From the NCBI RefSeq assembly GCF_000330505.1, contig NW_004440356.1:169444-233443 (forward strand): 64,000 nucleotides of DNA. Reading direction: 5' to 3'. The stretch comes from Entamoeba invadens IP1. Taxonomy: Eukaryota; Evosea; Mastigamoebida; Endamoebidae. The position numbers were made by a program, and so were the translations under genes. Under the pieces are notes generated by a model, which worked only from the letters and a program-made list of their open reading frames with translations, did not search any database and was not told where the DNA came from. This document shows positions 18,245 through 28,116 of the stretch, piece after piece (the first letter of the stretch is position 1; each line of letters starts with the position of its first letter).

Positions 18245-19762
18245 TCATTTTTTTCTTGAGTCGAGTTCCTTTTTTTTCGCCTTCTCTTCCTGAGCTCGTA
18301 ACTTCTTTCTAACCAATTGAAAAGCACTAATTTCCTCATTCTTTTCATTCATTTTTTGTTTGACCTGATCAGAGATAAATTGACTGTTAATATCCAGCTT
18401 CAATTTCTTCATTTTGTTTTCTTTATTCACTTCATCGATTCCTTCGTAAGTTTTGATTTTTTTGTTGTAATGTCCTCTAGCCTTCGAATCGAGTGATGAG
18501 AGATAGCTTTTTCTTAGAACGACATTTTCCTTTGGTAATTTCTTTCTCTGAATGATCTTATTAATTTCCGAGAGGTTTTCGTACTTCTTGACAAGAGCTT
18601 CTCTATAGTTAATTGCTCTGACCTCGTCTCTTCCCAAGAGTTTTGTCGATTCGTTTGCCTTAGCCTTCCAGACTCTAATATTTCCGTCATCTGAAGCTGA
18701 GAATATATAATGAGCATCAGCCGAGTAACATACGTTATAGACCTTTTGCATTCGTTCTCCGTAATAGCATTGTTTTTCTATGACTCTTTCAGGGTCGAAT
18801 ATTTTGACAGTTTTATCGTAGGATCCTGTACAGAATTCGATACCCGAAGGAGCGTAGTCGATAGTGAGTACTGGCCCGACATGACCGCTGTGAATTCTAT
18901 ACGGTGTTTTCATGTATCTCATATCATACGTGTACGCGTTGAAGTCGTCTGAGCAAGTAGAGAAGAAGTAGGGTTTCTGTGGGTTCCAGGACAAGTCGTT
19001 ATTTCTTCTTTCGGAGTAGTTAAAAGTGACTGGAGTCGACATTCTGATATCTACAAATCCAATTGAACGATTGACGTTAGTGATTCCAATGATGTTTGTT
19101 TCTGTAGGGGAGAATTTACATTTCAATGCACCTTCAGTGATATTGAAGTGTTGAGTCGGTTGGTCTCGTTCAAATTCCCACAAGTCAACGCCTTCATTTC
19201 CTCCAGTACAGAACGAGTCGGAATATCTTCGATAATCAACACATTGCAAAGGAATTTGATTGTTATACGTCATAAGGGGACGGGTCACTTGAGCGGGAGA
19301 TCCTGAGATTTCAGTAGCAACAGATAAAGGCCAAATCTTAGCAGTACTGTCGGATGAACTTGTAATGATTAATTGTTCACTTTGTCGTGTTGATGTAACT
19401 ACTACACCAGTAACTATTGTGTCGTGCGCTTGCATCTTATAAATACAATTGTTCACACCTACATTCCACACACGAACTTCACCATCATACCCTCCACTCA
19501 CTATATAAGAAATCTCAGCTCCGGCGCGACTCAAACATGTCACTCCATCAGGATTCCCTTCTAACGCTTTAATAAATGGCTTTGAAAACAAACGATCAAG
19601 TTTGGCTGCATTTAATGCCCGCTTGTACTCACGAGCTTGTTGGAACGGATGGTCTACACTGTTATTCGAGTGCTGCGGAAACGGAAGGTCACTCGGTAGC
19701 TCTTTGAATTCTGTCAGACTGTTCCGTGAAATCAAATGAAACGTATTAGGGTCAAAAGACAT
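18245..19762 (-). CDS. WD40 + Sof1 domain protein (DCAF13/Sof1), SSU processome
   Basis: The 505-residue protein has seven WD40 blades (about 60-375; for example YIVSGGYDGEVRVWNV and IEFCTGSYDKTVKIFDPE), followed by the Sof1-like C-terminal domain (about 375-470; ALVKKYENLSEINKIIQRKK and RGHYNKKIKTYE-like segments). The end is lysine-rich (AQEEKAKKKELDSRKK). The N-terminus (DPNTFHLISRN) resembles the Sof1 start. Sof1/DCAF13 is a U3 snoRNP-associated factor needed for 18S rRNA processing in the nucleolus. AACCCTTCAA lies 33 bases before the ATG, as at RPS11 and RPS14. Confidence 0.93.
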   Translation of the reverse strand: MSFDPNTFHLISRNSLTEFKELPSDLPFPQHSNNSVDHPFQQAREYKRALNAAKLDRLFSKPFIKALEGNPDGVTCLSRAGAEISYIVSGGYDGEVRVWNVGVNNCIYKMQAHDTIVTGVVVTSTRQSEQLIITSSSDSTAKIWPLSVATEISGSPAQVTRPLMTYNNQIPLQCVDYRRYSDSFCTGGNEGVDLWEFERDQPTQHFNITEGALKCKFSPTETNIIGITNVNRSIGFVDIRMSTPVTFNYSERRNNDLSWNPQKPYFFSTCSDDFNAYTYDMRYMKTPYRIHSGHVGPVLTIDYAPSGIEFCTGSYDKTVKIFDPERVIEKQCYYGERMQKVYNVCYSADAHYIFSASDDGNIRVWKAKANESTKLLGRDEVRAINYREALVKKYENLSEINKIIQRKKLPKENVVLRKSYLSSLDSKARGHYNKKIKTYEGIDEVNKENKMKKLKLDINSQFISDQVKQKMNEKNEEISAFQLVRKKLRAQEEKAKKKELDSRKK

Positions 19763-19794
19763 CTAAAGGCTTTGCTTTTTTAAGTCTTTTCTTA

Positions 19795-19804
19795 AACCCT
19801 TCAA
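19795..19804. promoter_or_regulatory. AACCCTTSAA motif upstream of Sof1
   Basis: AACCCTTCAA on the plus strand lies 33 bases upstream of the Sof1 ATG (gene on the minus strand). It has the same orientation relative to the gene as at RPS11. Confidence 0.45.
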
Positions 19805-21244
19805 TTCTAAAAAAAAATTTAAATCAATCCTTTGTTTCAAAATTTTTTTTTTAACAAACGTCGAAAAAAATTTTATTATTTAAAAAAAAACTTTTAAAAC
19901 TACATTATAGTTTTATATAGTTTAATATAGTTTAATATAGTTTAATATAAAATAGTATAGTATATTATAGTATATTATAGTATATTATAGTATATTATAA
20001 ATTTAAATTAAAATAAAAAAATATACTATAATTTAATGTCTTGATTTTTTTAAAGTGTGACATAAAACGATTTAAAATTGTTTAAATCAGGGTCGGCCAA
20101 GATCCAGTTTTTAACAACTTCGTGGCAATCTCTAATACGTGTCAGTTCATTTTAAGTTTTAGCATATTGTCAACAAAAAACTTTTTAAGTTTTTTAGAGT
20201 TAAAATGTTTTTAAAATTTGGTAAAACTATAGTTAACGATTTAAACAAAATTTTTATATTGTTTAAATCATCATTTTAATGTGTTATAATCCAGTTTTAA
20301 AAAACAAAAATTGAACAGTAAAAAGCATATGATATTATGGGATGCAGAGTTTTTAAAATCAAATAATAATATTCACTCATTATAATTGTAATATACACAG
20401 AAGATACTTACAACCAATAAAAATCATGAGAAATAATTAGTGATTTCAACTTAAAATTTTTATTTTAACAATTAATATATCTTTTCAACATACACATTAT
20501 TATTAATTGTAAATGTATATATATATATATGTATATTTGTCAGTTTAACAAAGGTTTTGAAAAGTTCATTCGGTCCTTTCTAAATTAAAGTATTAATTAA
20601 ACATTCAAAATAGAAGTAATTTTATTATCTTTAGCCATAATACAAAACAAACAATGTATTATTTTTTGAATGAAGTCAACCATATTACTTTCAAAATATT
20701 GTAAAACTTATCTTTAGTTAATTTTCTTGATAAAAACGATAATTCATAATACGATAATAATCAGTCAAAATAATAATTATCACCCAAATAAAAAACATTA
20801 TCAAAGCAACTTTAAATAAGTTTCATTTACATGTATAATTTACAATTGAAAGGTTTTAACGTAAAATTATATTAACACAAAGAAATATTATTATATTGTA
20901 TTTAAAGTAATTTGAAAATAATTTGGTGTCTAATATAAATTATCGTTTTATTTTTCTTCATTTTATCATATGGTATAAATAATTGTGTTTTGTCATTTTC
21001 ATTTTGTTTTTCAAAAATGATTGTGTTATTTACCATTTTAATGTTTTTTAAGTTTTTTTTCAATAACATGATCGTTTGGCCGACCGTGTTTAAATGGTTT
21101 AAAAACTACGATTTTAATATTTTTATGGTCGAATTATTCAATAAATTGGATTCGTTGTTCCGTCAAATTTAATCTCAAAAAATGATATTTAATAGTTCTG
21201 AAAATACAAAAAACCGAAAGATACCCTAAACTTCAAAACAATCA
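19805..21244. other. Long AT-rich intergenic region with tandem 10-mers
   Basis: This 1.4-kb stretch is A/T-rich. About 19912-20000 holds tandem decamers, first AGTTTAATAT and then AGTATATTAT, four or more copies of each. The only frame is at 20990-21172; it starts without ATG and encodes a phenylalanine-rich string, which I do not accept as a gene. No terminal inverted repeats were noticed. Confidence 0.5.
19912..20000. repeat. Tandem decamer repeats (AGTTTAATAT, AGTATATTAT)
   Basis: Two related 10-bp units are repeated back to back, about four copies of each, in the spacer upstream of Sof1. Confidence 0.8.
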
Positions 21245-21502
21245 TTAATCAGACTTGGCCAACCTTTTTAACTCGGCTTTCTTCGCTTTAAGTTCTTCTT
21301 CGCGTATTTTCTTCTCGGCCTCAAGTTTCTTGCTGAGCGCTAAATTTTTCTGTACAATCGTGTCCACATCGACACCGGTTGTCTCTTTCAATCGCTGCAA
21401 TATTTGGTCTTGGCGGTGTTTGAAAAGACCTTCTGTTAATTCACGACGAGCTTTCTGGGCTTGTTTCATCTTTTTGCTGTGGACGGCTTTACGCTTTGGC
21501 AT
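21245..21502 (-). CDS. Small basic coiled-coil protein, 85 residues
   Basis: I do not recognise the family. The start is strongly basic (MPKRKAVHSKKMKQAQKARR), which would act as a nuclear or nucleolar signal. The rest is a lysine/glutamate helix with heptad-like leucines (LSKKLEAEKKIREEELKAKK). The frame has codon use like the neighbouring genes and a clean AT-rich 5' flank. Small proteins of this composition are common among ribosome-biogenesis factors, but that is only a compositional argument. Confidence 0.6.
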   Translation of the reverse strand: MPKRKAVHSKKMKQAQKARRELTEGLFKHRQDQILQRLKETTGVDVDTIVQKNLALSKKLEAEKKIREEELKAKKAELKRLAKSD

Positions 21503-21779
21503 TTGACTTTCCAGTTTTTTTGTCCATTTTATGCATTAGGTTTCCTCCCGATTCGACCATTTCTTGATTTACCATATTATTAATTTTGTTTACTTAACTG
21601 TATAGTTTCTCATTTTTCAAAAAAAAATGGTATTGTTTTATGATTAAGTAACGATCTCTTATTAGTAAATACCATTGAACGAAGTGCTAAAATGATTGTT
21701 TGAGATTGAGAGATTTGGAACGAGAGAGCAGAAGAGGAAAGAAAAATGAGTAAAAAAGTGTAGTCAAAATCACATTTTG

Positions 21780-22694
21780 ATGGAATTCCCCTTTGCGAAT
21801 TGGATGAAAACATGCGCTCCCATTCACGAACGCTGCATTGCAGATATTAGTCTTGTCGGCAGTCACGACTGCGCTACAGCGAAAATTCTGAAAAAGCACA
21901 TCATCCCACCGTTCTCAATTGTCCCAACAAAGTACAGAGGGTTTATCAAACGATGGGCCAAGACACAAAGGTTATCTATAGGCGACCAGTGCAAAGCAGG
22001 CTCGAGGTACTTTGACTTTCGTGTCATTTACGATACCGGTTTGGATGATTTCTTCCTTTTACATGGATTCTATTGCATACGATTGGAAGATGCACTCAAA
22101 GAAATTGTACAGTTTTTGGACGAACACGCCGATGAGGTACTCATCGTGGATATGAATCACATCTTCAACGTGAAGAGTAAAACAGTAATGAAGAAGCTGT
22201 ACAATTTGATCGAAGGGTTGTGCGCAAAGCACGCAGTCCTTGATGACTCCGACAAAATTCATGCACCCCTCAAAAGCTTGGTCAGACTCCACCAGAGGAT
22301 GTTTGTCTTCTGTCTGAATCTGCCTCATGTCAATCTGCCGAAACCACTCTTCGTGTTCGACCACGCACAAGTCACATCTTTATGGCCAAACAGAAACACA
22401 ACAAGCAGAATGATGAAAGTTCTCTCAAACAACACAAGGAAGGCAAAAGACCTCACGCAGCCTACTATTGTGCAAGCAATAGTTACTCCGTCGATTAGCA
22501 GCATTAGGAAGAGCTTTTATGACAAAGAGTATCCAGCAACAACACTCATGATTGCGCAAGAAACAAACCCAGTTGTGCTTAATTGGCTCCACTCACAACA
22601 CACATTCATCAACATCCTACTCATTGACGATATTGGCAAAAATGATCAAATTGTTGCAGAGATGATAAAAAGAAACACCACATTTCCAAGATGA
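21780..22694 (+). CDS. PI-PLC X-domain-like phosphodiesterase
   Basis: From the ATG at 21780 the protein has 304 residues. The X-domain core is clear: SLVGSHDCAT with H29, GSRYFDFRV with D79 and R81, and FFLLHGFY with H95. These correspond to the two catalytic histidines and the Asp/Arg pair of bacterial-type PI-PLC and the PLCXD family. EVLIVDMNHIF (about 123-133) is the next conserved strand. There are no C2, PH or EF-hand domains, so it is not a classical eukaryotic PLC. No signal peptide is evident. The likely reaction is cleavage of a phosphoinositide or related phosphodiester, with the substrate unproven. Confidence 0.85.
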   Translation: MEFPFANWMKTCAPIHERCIADISLVGSHDCATAKILKKHIIPPFSIVPTKYRGFIKRWAKTQRLSIGDQCKAGSRYFDFRVIYDTGLDDFFLLHGFYCIRLEDALKEIVQFLDEHADEVLIVDMNHIFNVKSKTVMKKLYNLIEGLCAKHAVLDDSDKIHAPLKSLVRLHQRMFVFCLNLPHVNLPKPLFVFDHAQVTSLWPNRNTTSRMMKVLSNNTRKAKDLTQPTIVQAIVTPSISSIRKSFYDKEYPATTLMIAQETNPVVLNWLHSQHTFINILLIDDIGKNDQIVAEMIKRNTTFPR

Positions 22695-22792
22695 GCATCT
22701 GAATTGATATACTTTGTTTTCAAAGTATTGAGTTTGTTTCAATTATTATAAAAAATTATAGTAAATTATAATAAATATGAAAAGAAAATAGT

Positions 22793-23278
22793 TTACAACG
22801 AGTCTTGTGACTCTACCACAACAAATACGGCATTTGAAGGAACAAATGCGGACAACCGCTTTGTTTGGGAACACTCACTTTTTGGTGTCAGATCGACAAG
22901 ATGTGAGAACCACCGATTTTTGATGTTATTAGGACTTCTACCAGGGAGGAAATGTTGAATTACCGTCCACTTATTTCCATATATTTGTTGAGCGGTGATG
23001 ATGGTCATATCCTCCTGCATCGACCACGGTTGACGAGTAATTGATGGATCATACTTTTGAGTGAATCGCTCTTTACATTGTTTTTTCGTTCTCCCATCGA
23101 CGCACTGAGACACGGCTTCCCAATTTTTGCCATGTTTCTTGACTGCGTCGACAAGCATCATATCCTCTTCTTTTGACCAAGGAATGACCATCTTCGACTT
23201 TTTGAATGAGCAACGAATCCCTCTTGATGCCGTTTGAGCTATCAGTGTTTCAAATGTTTTGCTTTGTGTTTCTTCCAT
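22793..23278 (-). CDS. Two-repeat Myb transcription factor
   Basis: The 161-residue protein contains two adjacent Myb/SANT repeats. Repeat one spans about 33-77 (W34, W53, then GRTKKQCKERF with F in place of the third W). Repeat two spans about 83-127 (W85, W104, W123 in NNIKNRW). The recognition-helix pattern resembles R2R3 Myb. A short basic N-terminal arm precedes the repeats and a tail of about 35 residues follows. Myb proteins are a sizeable regulator family in Entamoeba, some stage-specific; the targets of this one cannot be read from sequence. Confidence 0.92.
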   Translation of the reverse strand: MEETQSKTFETLIAQTASRGIRCSFKKSKMVIPWSKEEDMMLVDAVKKHGKNWEAVSQCVDGRTKKQCKERFTQKYDPSITRQPWSMQEDMTIITAQQIYGNKWTVIQHFLPGRSPNNIKNRWFSHLVDLTPKSECSQTKRLSAFVPSNAVFVVVESQDSL

Positions 23279-23925
23279 AGTGTTGCAGTTGTAATTGATT
23301 TTCAGTCTTTCCGTTTTATTTATTTTATTCGGTTTTTGTTTTTGAATTCATTTTCTTCTTAAATGTTCGATGCGACTATTTCCGGATGTGCATTACAGGT
23401 GCACATGTGAACCTTTCTTCAATCATTGTTGTATTGGTAATAAATATAAATAGTATTCGAAACCATTTCTTATAAAAAAATATGGTATTCTATTTTAGTA
23501 CTTTTTATTAGTTTGTTAGTACTAGTATAATTATAATCATTTATTAAATATTTTATTATTAAATTTAATAAATCAGTAAAAAAAGAAAGAATGGTATTAT
23601 ATTAATTAATTTAATTATAAAGTATAATACATGGTGATTACTTGTTCTACTCATTTTTGAAATGTTTCAACAAAGTCTTTTTTCCACCCCAAAAATGTGT
23701 TCTATTTATATTACTAGTCAATATTATTAAATTATAGTAATATTGAGTCAACTTATTTGATGTTGATACTTTTGTTTCTGCAATGATTCTCATAACTATA
23801 TTTATTAGTTAAAATTATAATAAAAACTAGTTCTTTGAGTTGAAAAGCCCACTTTTGGTTCTGGCAATGCTGGAAAACAAGCAACCAGAACTTGGAATCG
23901 AGCCGACTGAACTTCAAAACTTGGC
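23279..23925. other. AT-rich divergent intergenic region
   Basis: This carries the promoters of the Myb gene (leftward) and the PACS-like gene (rightward). CTGAACTTCAAAACTTGGC ends directly at the right-hand ATG and contains GAACTT, resembling the Entamoeba GAAC promoter element. No ORF is convincing. Confidence 0.45.
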
Positions 23926-25437
23926 ATGAAAAGTACGAGCGCAGAGGAATTGCCACGTTGTTCGTTGAAACGGGTGTTGAACATTACATTAAGACAAACG
24001 ACGATTAATATAGATGACACGACGTGGTCTTTATCACTTCAGTTTTGTACGCAACAATCGAAGAATAAGACTTCGCTGATGCCGATTCCACTTGGAATTA
24101 AAAAGGTCGAAGAGGTTATAACACTGCCTTACGTCCATACCCATTTATTAAAAGATTTATTAATAGTAAAATTATATAAAAAACAGAAGAAAGAAAATGT
24201 GGTGATTGCGACAACAAAGGTCTCCCTCCAACGTATTCTTTTTAGCGGATTTGAAGGAACTTGTGAATTTATAGGCGAAGATAAATATGGAGATCTTCAC
24301 CTTGGCTCCGTTATGTTTCAAGTCGAGTCGCTTCCACAAGAGTATTCGTCGTCCGAGGACGTCATCCGATTTGCTCGGGACTGCGTCGATCCCGAAATTA
24401 TTGAACACATCGAAACTGAAGATAAACAGCCGGAGAAGAAGTCGCGCACAAATGTTTTACGGCGTGTTATTCATTTACCCAAGAAAGACTTTCCCAAAAG
24501 TAAAAAGTGTTTATGTCGTGTCATTTCTCCATACGAAGAGGAAGCGACTGAATATGATGGTTTTGATGATTGTCAGTGCGATTTATCCGAAATTAAAAAT
24601 GGCGTTCTCGTCGTCTTTCAAGAGAAAAAGAAAAAAGCCGAACAGATCAAAACGTTGTTATCCGACAGTGACTCACCCACGAAATTTTACTTCTACGAAG
24701 TCCAAAACGGTAATTTCACAACAAAGCTTTTGCCTTATTTAAGTAATAACACTAATTTGGGAATTACTGTCCCTATCGTCTTGTGCGGAGGTGACTTCTT
24801 CTTCGGAATGTTCGTCAGACAACTCCTCGAAATGAACGCAAAGGAAAAAATGGTCGACGTCACTCCTTTTATCGTCCCAACTACCAGAAATTGTCTCGTC
24901 GCTAAGGACTTGGGCGAAATCGACGTCAAATACAAAAACATGTTCTGCACAGACTTTTTGACTAAGATCGACAACGAAAAGTCGAAGGCGCGAGATGCAC
25001 TCCTCGACTACTTCAACCAAAACACTCAACAAAAACTCAAATTATCGGAAATCACTATCACCGACAACGAAAAGACTTTCAACGCACATATGCTCATGAG
25101 CGCAAGAGTACTCTGCGAGAATAAAAACGTCAGCGTCGATTACTGGAAAGTTAAAGACAAAAAACCAACAACAGTGAAAACAAAGAAACTCATCGACATG
25201 TTCGAGCTCGTCAAGGTTAGAAAGGACGACTGCTTTGCAGTCACTTTTTCTAAACCAGAAAAGAAGGAGGACGACGTCAATGAGGTCGTCATGTGCACAA
25301 AAATCGTCATCTCTTCCGAGGACGAAGGAATCAAAGTCATGGTCGATAGGTGTCTTGTGTCGTCGGAGGCGAGTTATATCACTTTCAAATACGAAATGCC
25401 AAACAACGTCTTCTTCGCTGTGCAATCGTTCAATTAA
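23926..25437 (+). CDS. PACS-like sorting protein (C2-like N-terminus)
   Basis: The frame is open for 503 residues. Residues about 10-135 are beta-rich and C2-like (LNITLRQTTINIDD, then YGDLHLGSVMFQVESLP). LRRVIHLPKKDFPKSK follows. The C-terminal half carries PIVLCGGDFFFGMFVRQLL, then TPFIVPTTRNCLVAKDL and a segment KLKLSEITI. These echo the C-terminal PACS-1/PACS-2 region, which has a GGD-like strand, a P-G/T-HPVA-K-L block and a later P-A-E-A block. PACS proteins connect acidic-cluster cargo to AP-1/AP-3 and COPI. The serine-rich middle region of animal PACS is absent. The match is by pattern only. Confidence 0.55.
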   Translation: MKSTSAEELPRCSLKRVLNITLRQTTINIDDTTWSLSLQFCTQQSKNKTSLMPIPLGIKKVEEVITLPYVHTHLLKDLLIVKLYKKQKKENVVIATTKVSLQRILFSGFEGTCEFIGEDKYGDLHLGSVMFQVESLPQEYSSSEDVIRFARDCVDPEIIEHIETEDKQPEKKSRTNVLRRVIHLPKKDFPKSKKCLCRVISPYEEEATEYDGFDDCQCDLSEIKNGVLVVFQEKKKKAEQIKTLLSDSDSPTKFYFYEVQNGNFTTKLLPYLSNNTNLGITVPIVLCGGDFFFGMFVRQLLEMNAKEKMVDVTPFIVPTTRNCLVAKDLGEIDVKYKNMFCTDFLTKIDNEKSKARDALLDYFNQNTQQKLKLSEITITDNEKTFNAHMLMSARVLCENKNVSVDYWKVKDKKPTTVKTKKLIDMFELVKVRKDDCFAVTFSKPEKKEDDVNEVVMCTKIVISSEDEGIKVMVDRCLVSSEASYITFKYEMPNNVFFAVQSFN

Positions 25438-25504
25438 TTTTGTTTGTCGTTTTGTATTTGATGTTCTTCACACTCAACAGAGGTACAACAATACATAACA
25501 TATA

Positions 25505-25969
25505 TTAACTATTTGGGATGTCCACAATGTTGGCTACCATCACTGTTAATGCTACAAACGTCACCACCATCGTGATGGTCAAACAGATACACCCACACAC
25601 CGTCCTCTTTTTCTCTGCTGGGCTTGGCCGTACCACTATCGGTTTGACAGGGGTGGTATGTGGGAATTCGATCGAGAGTGTGTCGTCCTTGAGACTGACT
25701 ATCTTGACTGGGGTCAATACACTCCGATTTTTGGTCTTATTTCTCGCCTTATCAGTGCTCTCTTTCCGCACCTTCTCAGAATTTTCCTCCACATTTTCCG
25801 AACTTTCGCTGTCAAAATTCAATCTTCTGGCAGCCGATAAAATTGAGGAACTCGTTCGTGAGAGACCAATCTTGGAGGTGGAATAAGAAAGGCCAAGTTT
25901 TTGCGATCTACTGAGATTGGCTTTCCGGAACGGCGAGTTCATCAGATAATTTATCTCTTTTTTCATCAT
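25505..25969 (-). CDS. Small tail-anchored or single-pass membrane protein
   Basis: I do not recognise the family. The 154-residue protein has a long polar, serine-rich and basic N-terminal region (many SxxR motifs, possible phosphosites). One strongly hydrophobic helix lies near the C-terminus (CLTITMVVTFVALTVMVAN, about 130-148), preceded by KKRTVCGC, whose cysteines could be palmitoylated. A type II or tail-anchored topology with the long domain in the cytosol is likely. It converges on the PACS-like gene with about 67 bp between stops. Confidence 0.65.
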   Translation of the reverse strand: MMKKEINYLMNSPFRKANLSRSQKLGLSYSTSKIGLSRTSSSILSAARRLNFDSESSENVEENSEKVRKESTDKARNKTKNRSVLTPVKIVSLKDDTLSIEFPHTTPVKPIVVRPSPAEKKRTVCGCICLTITMVVTFVALTVMVANIVDIPNS

Positions 25970-26064
25970 TCTCTCATTTACATCGAGATTGCCCGATGGC
26001 GGAATCTAGTCGTCAGGAATGGTATAAAAGGCTAAAAAATAAATTACAATTCGGACAACAAAAC

Positions 26065-26850
26065 TCAAACCTTTATATTCGCGGAAAACGTGGGGACAGA
26101 GTTGAGCTCAGTCCCTTTGCCCTTGGCAAGAGGCTTCCTCTCAGAGTTGTGGGTTGAACCCTCTGCGGATGAACTTGCTGACCTTAGCTCTTCGACAACT
26201 TTCTCAAGCGCGACGTTCTGCTGATTTAAATCGTTGATTTTGACACAAAGTTTGTCGATAGTTTCTTTCTGGTCATCACCCATCTTCTTCAGTTGGGTTT
26301 CAAGTTCACTGTTCTTCCTCTCAAGACCGATACTTCGTTCTCTGTAAAACTTCTTTTCTATTACCTCGTCATCGATGTCGATCCTGTCGAAGACGATTTT
26401 GCCATTCTTGATTTGAACACGAGCGGTGAAATCTTCGTAATTTTTCTCATATTTCTGAAGCTCCAGTAGTGTCTTCGAGTGGTTTTCCTTCTCTTCAATT
26501 AACTCGGAAAACAACTTTTGCTGGCGTTCGGAACTTTTCTTCATTTCAGTTGTCATTTCTTTGAATAATTTGATTGACGCCCTCGCTTTCGTTTCGGCTT
26601 CGTCTTTCTGAACTTTGAGAATTTTGTATTTATCAACAACCATACTCAACGAGTCCAAAAGGTGCTCAAAGTAGTCAACCTTCTCCTCAAGTTCGATATC
26701 TGACTCGTCGCTGCTGCTCAAATCTTCATCGGGAACATATTCAAATCGAGAGACAACTTTTTCAATTGTCATTGGTGAGTTGAGTGGTGACGATGTGCTG
26801 TTGGAAGTTGATGAGTGGTCGCTACTTATTTTCTCCTTTTTGTTGTTCAT
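26065..26850 (-). CDS. Coiled-coil protein, 261 residues
   Basis: I do not recognise a specific family. After a serine-rich head (SSDHSSTSNSTSSPLNS) and an acidic patch (DEDLSSSDESDIELEE), residues about 60-225 form heptad-rich coiled coil (VDYFEHLLDSLSMVVDKYK, ELETQLKKMGDDQKETIDKL). The tail is short and basic. There is no membrane span. It is probably a cytoskeletal or scaffold protein, on composition alone. The ATG at 26850 follows an AT-rich leader. Confidence 0.7.
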   Translation of the reverse strand: MNNKKEKISSDHSSTSNSTSSPLNSPMTIEKVVSRFEYVPDEDLSSSDESDIELEEKVDYFEHLLDSLSMVVDKYKILKVQKDEAETKARASIKLFKEMTTEMKKSSERQQKLFSELIEEKENHSKTLLELQKYEKNYEDFTARVQIKNGKIVFDRIDIDDEVIEKKFYRERSIGLERKNSELETQLKKMGDDQKETIDKLCVKINDLNQQNVALEKVVEELRSASSSAEGSTHNSERKPLAKGKGTELNSVPTFSANIKV

Positions 26851-27414
26851 TTTTGGTCTTTCTCGAGTTCTTTATTTATTAAATCATTTTAGACAAAACC
26901 GAAATGAAAAAAGTGAAAATTTATTATTCTATTTTATTATCAATATAATTATTAATTATGGTATAGTATATTTTAACTAAATTTTTTAAATTTAAATAAT
27001 AAAATTTTTAATTAAACTATCATATTTTTTTTAGTTGTAATTTTTTGATTATTATAATTAAAACTATATATATTATAATTTAATATAGTATATATAAATT
27101 AATTTTCGCTTTTTGTTTTTTAACCAATTTAAAGCTATAATTAAACTAAAAATATACTATATTTCCAATAAACAATAAGATAAAAATGTACTATAATAAT
27201 AATAAAAATTAATAATAAAAATAATTAAAAACAAAACTACAATTTGTGTTGCAAAAAAATAAAATTTTCCCAAATTTTCTATCGTGGCGACAAATCAAAT
27301 CAGTTAATTCAGTAGGATAAAAGGCGAAAGAAACTATAAATTATAAATCAAAGAAATTAAAAAATAACTATATATAGAATAAGAAAAACACACAGACAAT
27401 CAATCAAATGACCC
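26851..27414. other. AT-rich intergenic spacer
   Basis: A/T-rich DNA between two genes on the same strand. No ORF, repeat array or RNA gene was seen. Confidence 0.55.
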
Positions 27415-27789
27415 CTACATAATGTAAGACGACTCGTTCTCACCATACTGTTTGGCGACGTAATCCCTCTGGTATGTGGAGAACGACTCGAACTGTTCCT
27501 TCAATTTTGTGGAGAGAATTTGTTCGTATTCGTCACGCATCCTTCGCTCGTTGATTAGGTTTGAAGTGGTGACAAGTTGCTTGACCTCGTTAATGGTGAA
27601 GGTGGTCTTTCCGGTCGACTCAATCAGCTCGTCTGTTGTCAGTTCGATGCGCGGGAAGTTGGAAATTCTATTAAAGGTGTATCCGCTTTGTGGAGTCATT
27701 CTCTTCGGCTGATACCTCAACGAGGCGCCTCCCGTGACTCCTTCGGATTCCTCCTCGTACATCATTCGCTTCGTTAATGAAAACGCCAT
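27415..27789 (-). CDS. Akirin-like nuclear protein
   Basis: The 124-residue frame has the akirin layout: a short N-terminus, a proline- and serine-poor linker, and a conserved helical C-terminus (about 62-124). That C-terminus reads TINEVKQLV, then ERRMRDEYEQILSTKLKEQF, then FSTYQRDYV and a final SSYIM. The EY..IL..KL.EQ..F pattern with a terminal SY is the akirin signature. In animals akirins are nuclear cofactors that link transcription factors to SWI/SNF remodelling and aid proteasome import. The usual N-terminal bipartite KRxR signal is weak here (LTKRMM). The protein is somewhat shorter than animal akirins (about 185-200 residues). Confidence 0.75.
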   Translation of the reverse strand: MAFSLTKRMMYEEESEGVTGGASLRYQPKRMTPQSGYTFNRISNFPRIELTTDELIESTGKTTFTINEVKQLVTTSNLINERRMRDEYEQILSTKLKEQFESFSTYQRDYVAKQYGENESSYIM

Positions 27790-28116
27790 TTGTTCTTTTC
27801 AAGTTTTTCTTCCCTTATAAATCCTTTTATTCCGAAAACTCATCTTATTCATCCATTATCGTTCCACCCAATTATATCTTATTCGCACTGAGAACTTTAA
27901 AATAACATTTTATATAACATTTTATTTAATAATCATAATTTTAATAATAATTTTAATAATAATTTAATAACAATTTAATAACATTTTCAAAAAACAAATT
28001 TTTATTGCAAAAATAAAAAAATACAAATTGAAAGAAAAAAACAAAAACGTCATTTTTTTTCACAATTTCATAAAAAAGATTGAAAGAAAAAATAAAAACC
28101 ATAAATTGGTTAGGAT
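27790..28116. other. AT-rich divergent intergenic region
   Basis: This is the shared upstream region of akirin (leftward) and the USP gene (rightward). AT-rich, with TAATAA words about 27930-27985. Nothing else is discernible. Confidence 0.5.

Noticed and set aside
20990..21172. 60-codon phenylalanine-rich frame
   Set aside because: It starts without ATG and its composition is what AT-rich random DNA would give; no motif or membrane-protein logic supports it.
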